The position numbers and the translations under genes were made by a program. From the NCBI RefSeq assembly GCF_030131845.1, contig NZ_JASKYM010000001.1, positions 496,001-560,000 on the forward strand: a stretch of DNA of 64,000 nt, given 5' to 3'. The notes below the pieces were generated by a model. It was not told the origin of the DNA. It did not search any database and saw only the letters and a program-made list of their open reading frames with translations. This stretch comes from Romboutsia sedimentorum (GTDB lineage: Bacteria > Bacillota > Clostridia > Peptostreptococcales > Peptostreptococcaceae). Positions 62,980 to 64,000 of this stretch are shown here, piece by piece. The stretch's first letter is position 1; every line of letters starts with the position of its first letter.

Positions 62980-63327
62980 ATGAAAAAATGTAGTTTGACT
63001 TGTGAAATGGAAATTACTTTAAATGTTATAGGTGGCAAATGGAAGCCACTTATACTTTATTTTTTAATAGAAAATGGAACTAAAAGATTTGGAGAAATAA
63101 AATCTTTTATAAATCATACATCACACAAAACTTTAACTAATCAACTAAGAGAATTAGAACAAGATAATCTTATATCTAGAACTGTATATCCAACTGTACC
63201 CCCTAAAGTTGAATACAGTATGACACAAAAGGGTATGAGCTTATATCCTATATTAGAAGCTATGTGTGAGTGGGGAGAAAACAATCTTGATGATAAGTAT
63301 GAACTTATAAACCCTCAATGCGTATAG
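62980..63327 (+). CDS. HxlR-family transcriptional regulator
   Basis: From ATG 62980 (after GGAGGAATTTT) the 115-residue protein has the HxlR winged helix: a conserved N-terminal Cys region ([29 protein letters not shown]), [33 protein letters not shown] and [14 protein letters not shown]. Members such as HypR and YodB sense electrophiles or disulfide stress through the N-terminal Cys. It probably regulates the divergent SDR gene. The upstream in-frame ATG at 62935 lies in the putative operator and lacks a ribosome site. Confidence 0.9.
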   Translation: MKKCSLTCEMEITLNVIGGKWKPLILYFLIENGTKRFGEIKSFINHTSHKTLTNQLRELEQDNLISRTVYPTVPPKVEYSMTQKGMSLYPILEAMCEWGENNLDDKYELINPQCV

Positions 63328-63345
63328 TTAGTATTGTCTAAACAC

Positions 63346-63395
63346 AAAAGGAAGTATTTCACAATGATTAATTTCATTTTAAAATACTTCCTTTT
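63346..63395. terminator. Bidirectional terminator between HxlR and racemase genes
   Basis: AAAAGGAAGTATTT pairs with AAATACTTCCTTTT around a 22-nt loop, followed by a T run. Confidence 0.82.
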
Positions 63396-63402
63396 TTTAA
63401 TT

Positions 63403-64000
63403 TTAATAAGCCTCTTGTTTTTGTGTAAACTCACTATAAACTAATTCTTTATGCACATACTTACTAGTGCAAGACGTTAATAATCCCCCGTACTCTACTA
63501 AAAACTCTACCTTATCCCCAACTTCATAGGACTGTTTACAATCACTTACATTAAGTATCATATGATCAGAACTTGCACCTAATATCTCAATATCACTATC
63601 TATTGGCACTATCCCTTCAATATCTATATCTTGTTTACCAATTGCTACTATTGCTCTTTTTAAAATACCTTTATCTTCATACTTAGGTACATTACCAAAT
63701 GCATCCATTCCTATTTCACCAATTGGTAATGATGGTTTTTCTTTTATTTCTACAACTTCACAAATCATCTTGAATGTATCTTGATAAGTATTTTCTATAA
63801 CTTTACCATAAGCGGTTTCACGACCGAGGATTACTGCCTCTCCTAATCTTAGATTAGTTATACCTTTTGGCATTTTGAGATTTTGCAATAAATCTATAGA
63901 ACTAGAATTACCACCTGATACAAATTCTAAAGTTATATTGTATTTATTTTCAATTGCTTTAGCTAAACTTGCTAATCTACCTAAGTTTTTCTCTGAAGGT
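63403..64000 (-). CDS. Alanine/ornithine racemase-family PLP enzyme (5' partial)
   Basis: The frame is open to the window edge, so the N-terminal PLP-lysine region lies outside. The visible 199 residues include LEFVSGGNSSSI (phosphate-binding Gly/Ser loop of the alanine-racemase TIM barrel), GITNLRLGEAVILGRE and a C-terminal beta domain with DSDIEILGASSDHMILNVSD. These features match the two-domain alanine/ornithine racemase-like group of anaerobes, which feeds D-amino-acid fermentation. The assignment to ornithine rather than alanine is uncertain. Confidence 0.85.
   Translation of the reverse strand, partial: PSEKNLGRLASLAKAIENKYNITLEFVSGGNSSSIDLLQNLKMPKGITNLRLGEAVILGRETAYGKVIENTYQDTFKMICEVVEIKEKPSLPIGEIGMDAFGNVPKYEDKGILKRAIVAIGKQDIDIEGIVPIDSDIEILGASSDHMILNVSDCKQSYEVGDKVEFLVEYGGLLTSCTSKYVHKELVYSEFTQKQEAY

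Noticed and set aside
1-64000. CRISPR arrays, rRNA genes, prophage or insertion sequences
   Set aside because: No regularly spaced repeats, rRNA sequence, transposase, integrase or phage structural genes were recognised on either strand.

Overview
The window comes from a low-GC, Gram-positive anaerobe, most likely a member of the Peptostreptococcaceae (Clostridioides/Paraclostridium/Romboutsia type). The evidence is the strong AT bias, AGGAGG-type ribosome sites, surface proteins with three C-terminal CWB2 repeats, a fused GcvT-GcvPA protein under a tandem glycine riboswitch, T-box leaders, and many PAS and OmpR-type two-component systems. No insertion sequence, prophage, CRISPR array or rRNA operon was seen. 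Most genes lie on the minus strand.

Layout. 1-4.9 kb: a truncated surface metallophosphatase lipoprotein, three GNAT acetyltransferases, a small NTPase, a stand-alone FakA-like domain and a lipoprotein. 5-12.2 kb: CotH/DUF4956/VTC genes, a two-component system, an FMN-carrier protein and a 4Fe-4S membrane protein. Both promoter regions of this block share an 11-bp-periodic operator, which suggests one regulon. 12.3-16.8 kb: small accessory enzymes, including VOC, Bax-inhibitor, DHFR-like and CAT-like proteins. 16.8-21.1 kb: the glycine cleavage operon with riboswitch and promoter. 21.2-34 kb: a GGDEF protein, tRNA-Lys, a MATE/MerR operon with a 19-bp-spacer promoter, a small sulfite-reductase-like cluster, an orphan sensor kinase, a cell-wall glucosaminidase, YdbC and DprA. 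34.2-41.9 kb: a SWIM-SNF2 helicase, a polar amino-acid ABC operon behind a T-box leader, and a second orphan kinase. 42-56.7 kb: an RR/HK/ABC export module, an MMPL transporter with a Leu/Gly heptad partner and TetR, a zinc-ribbon ORF with an in-frame UGA, and a VanRS-like pair. 56.9-64 kb: an M28 peptidase with CWB2 repeats, a second T-box-controlled binding protein, a Na/Pi cotransporter behind a Pho-box-like repeat, a divergent SDR/HxlR pair, and a truncated PLP racemase.

Three observations stand out. (1) At 53558-53722 a YfgJ-like zinc-ribbon gene has UGA exactly where its family has a conserved Cys. The reading frame continues intact, and a hairpin of bacterial SECIS geometry follows. 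It is either a new selenoprotein or a fresh nonsense mutation. (2) Two paralogous T-box leaders each carry one Stem I but two complete antiterminator/terminator modules. (3) The CotH/VTC and FMN/4Fe-4S transcription units share an operator of three 11-bp-spaced half-sites, tying a putative surface phosphorylation/polyphosphate module to a flavin electron-transfer module. Family names come from recognising motifs by eye; no database search was run.
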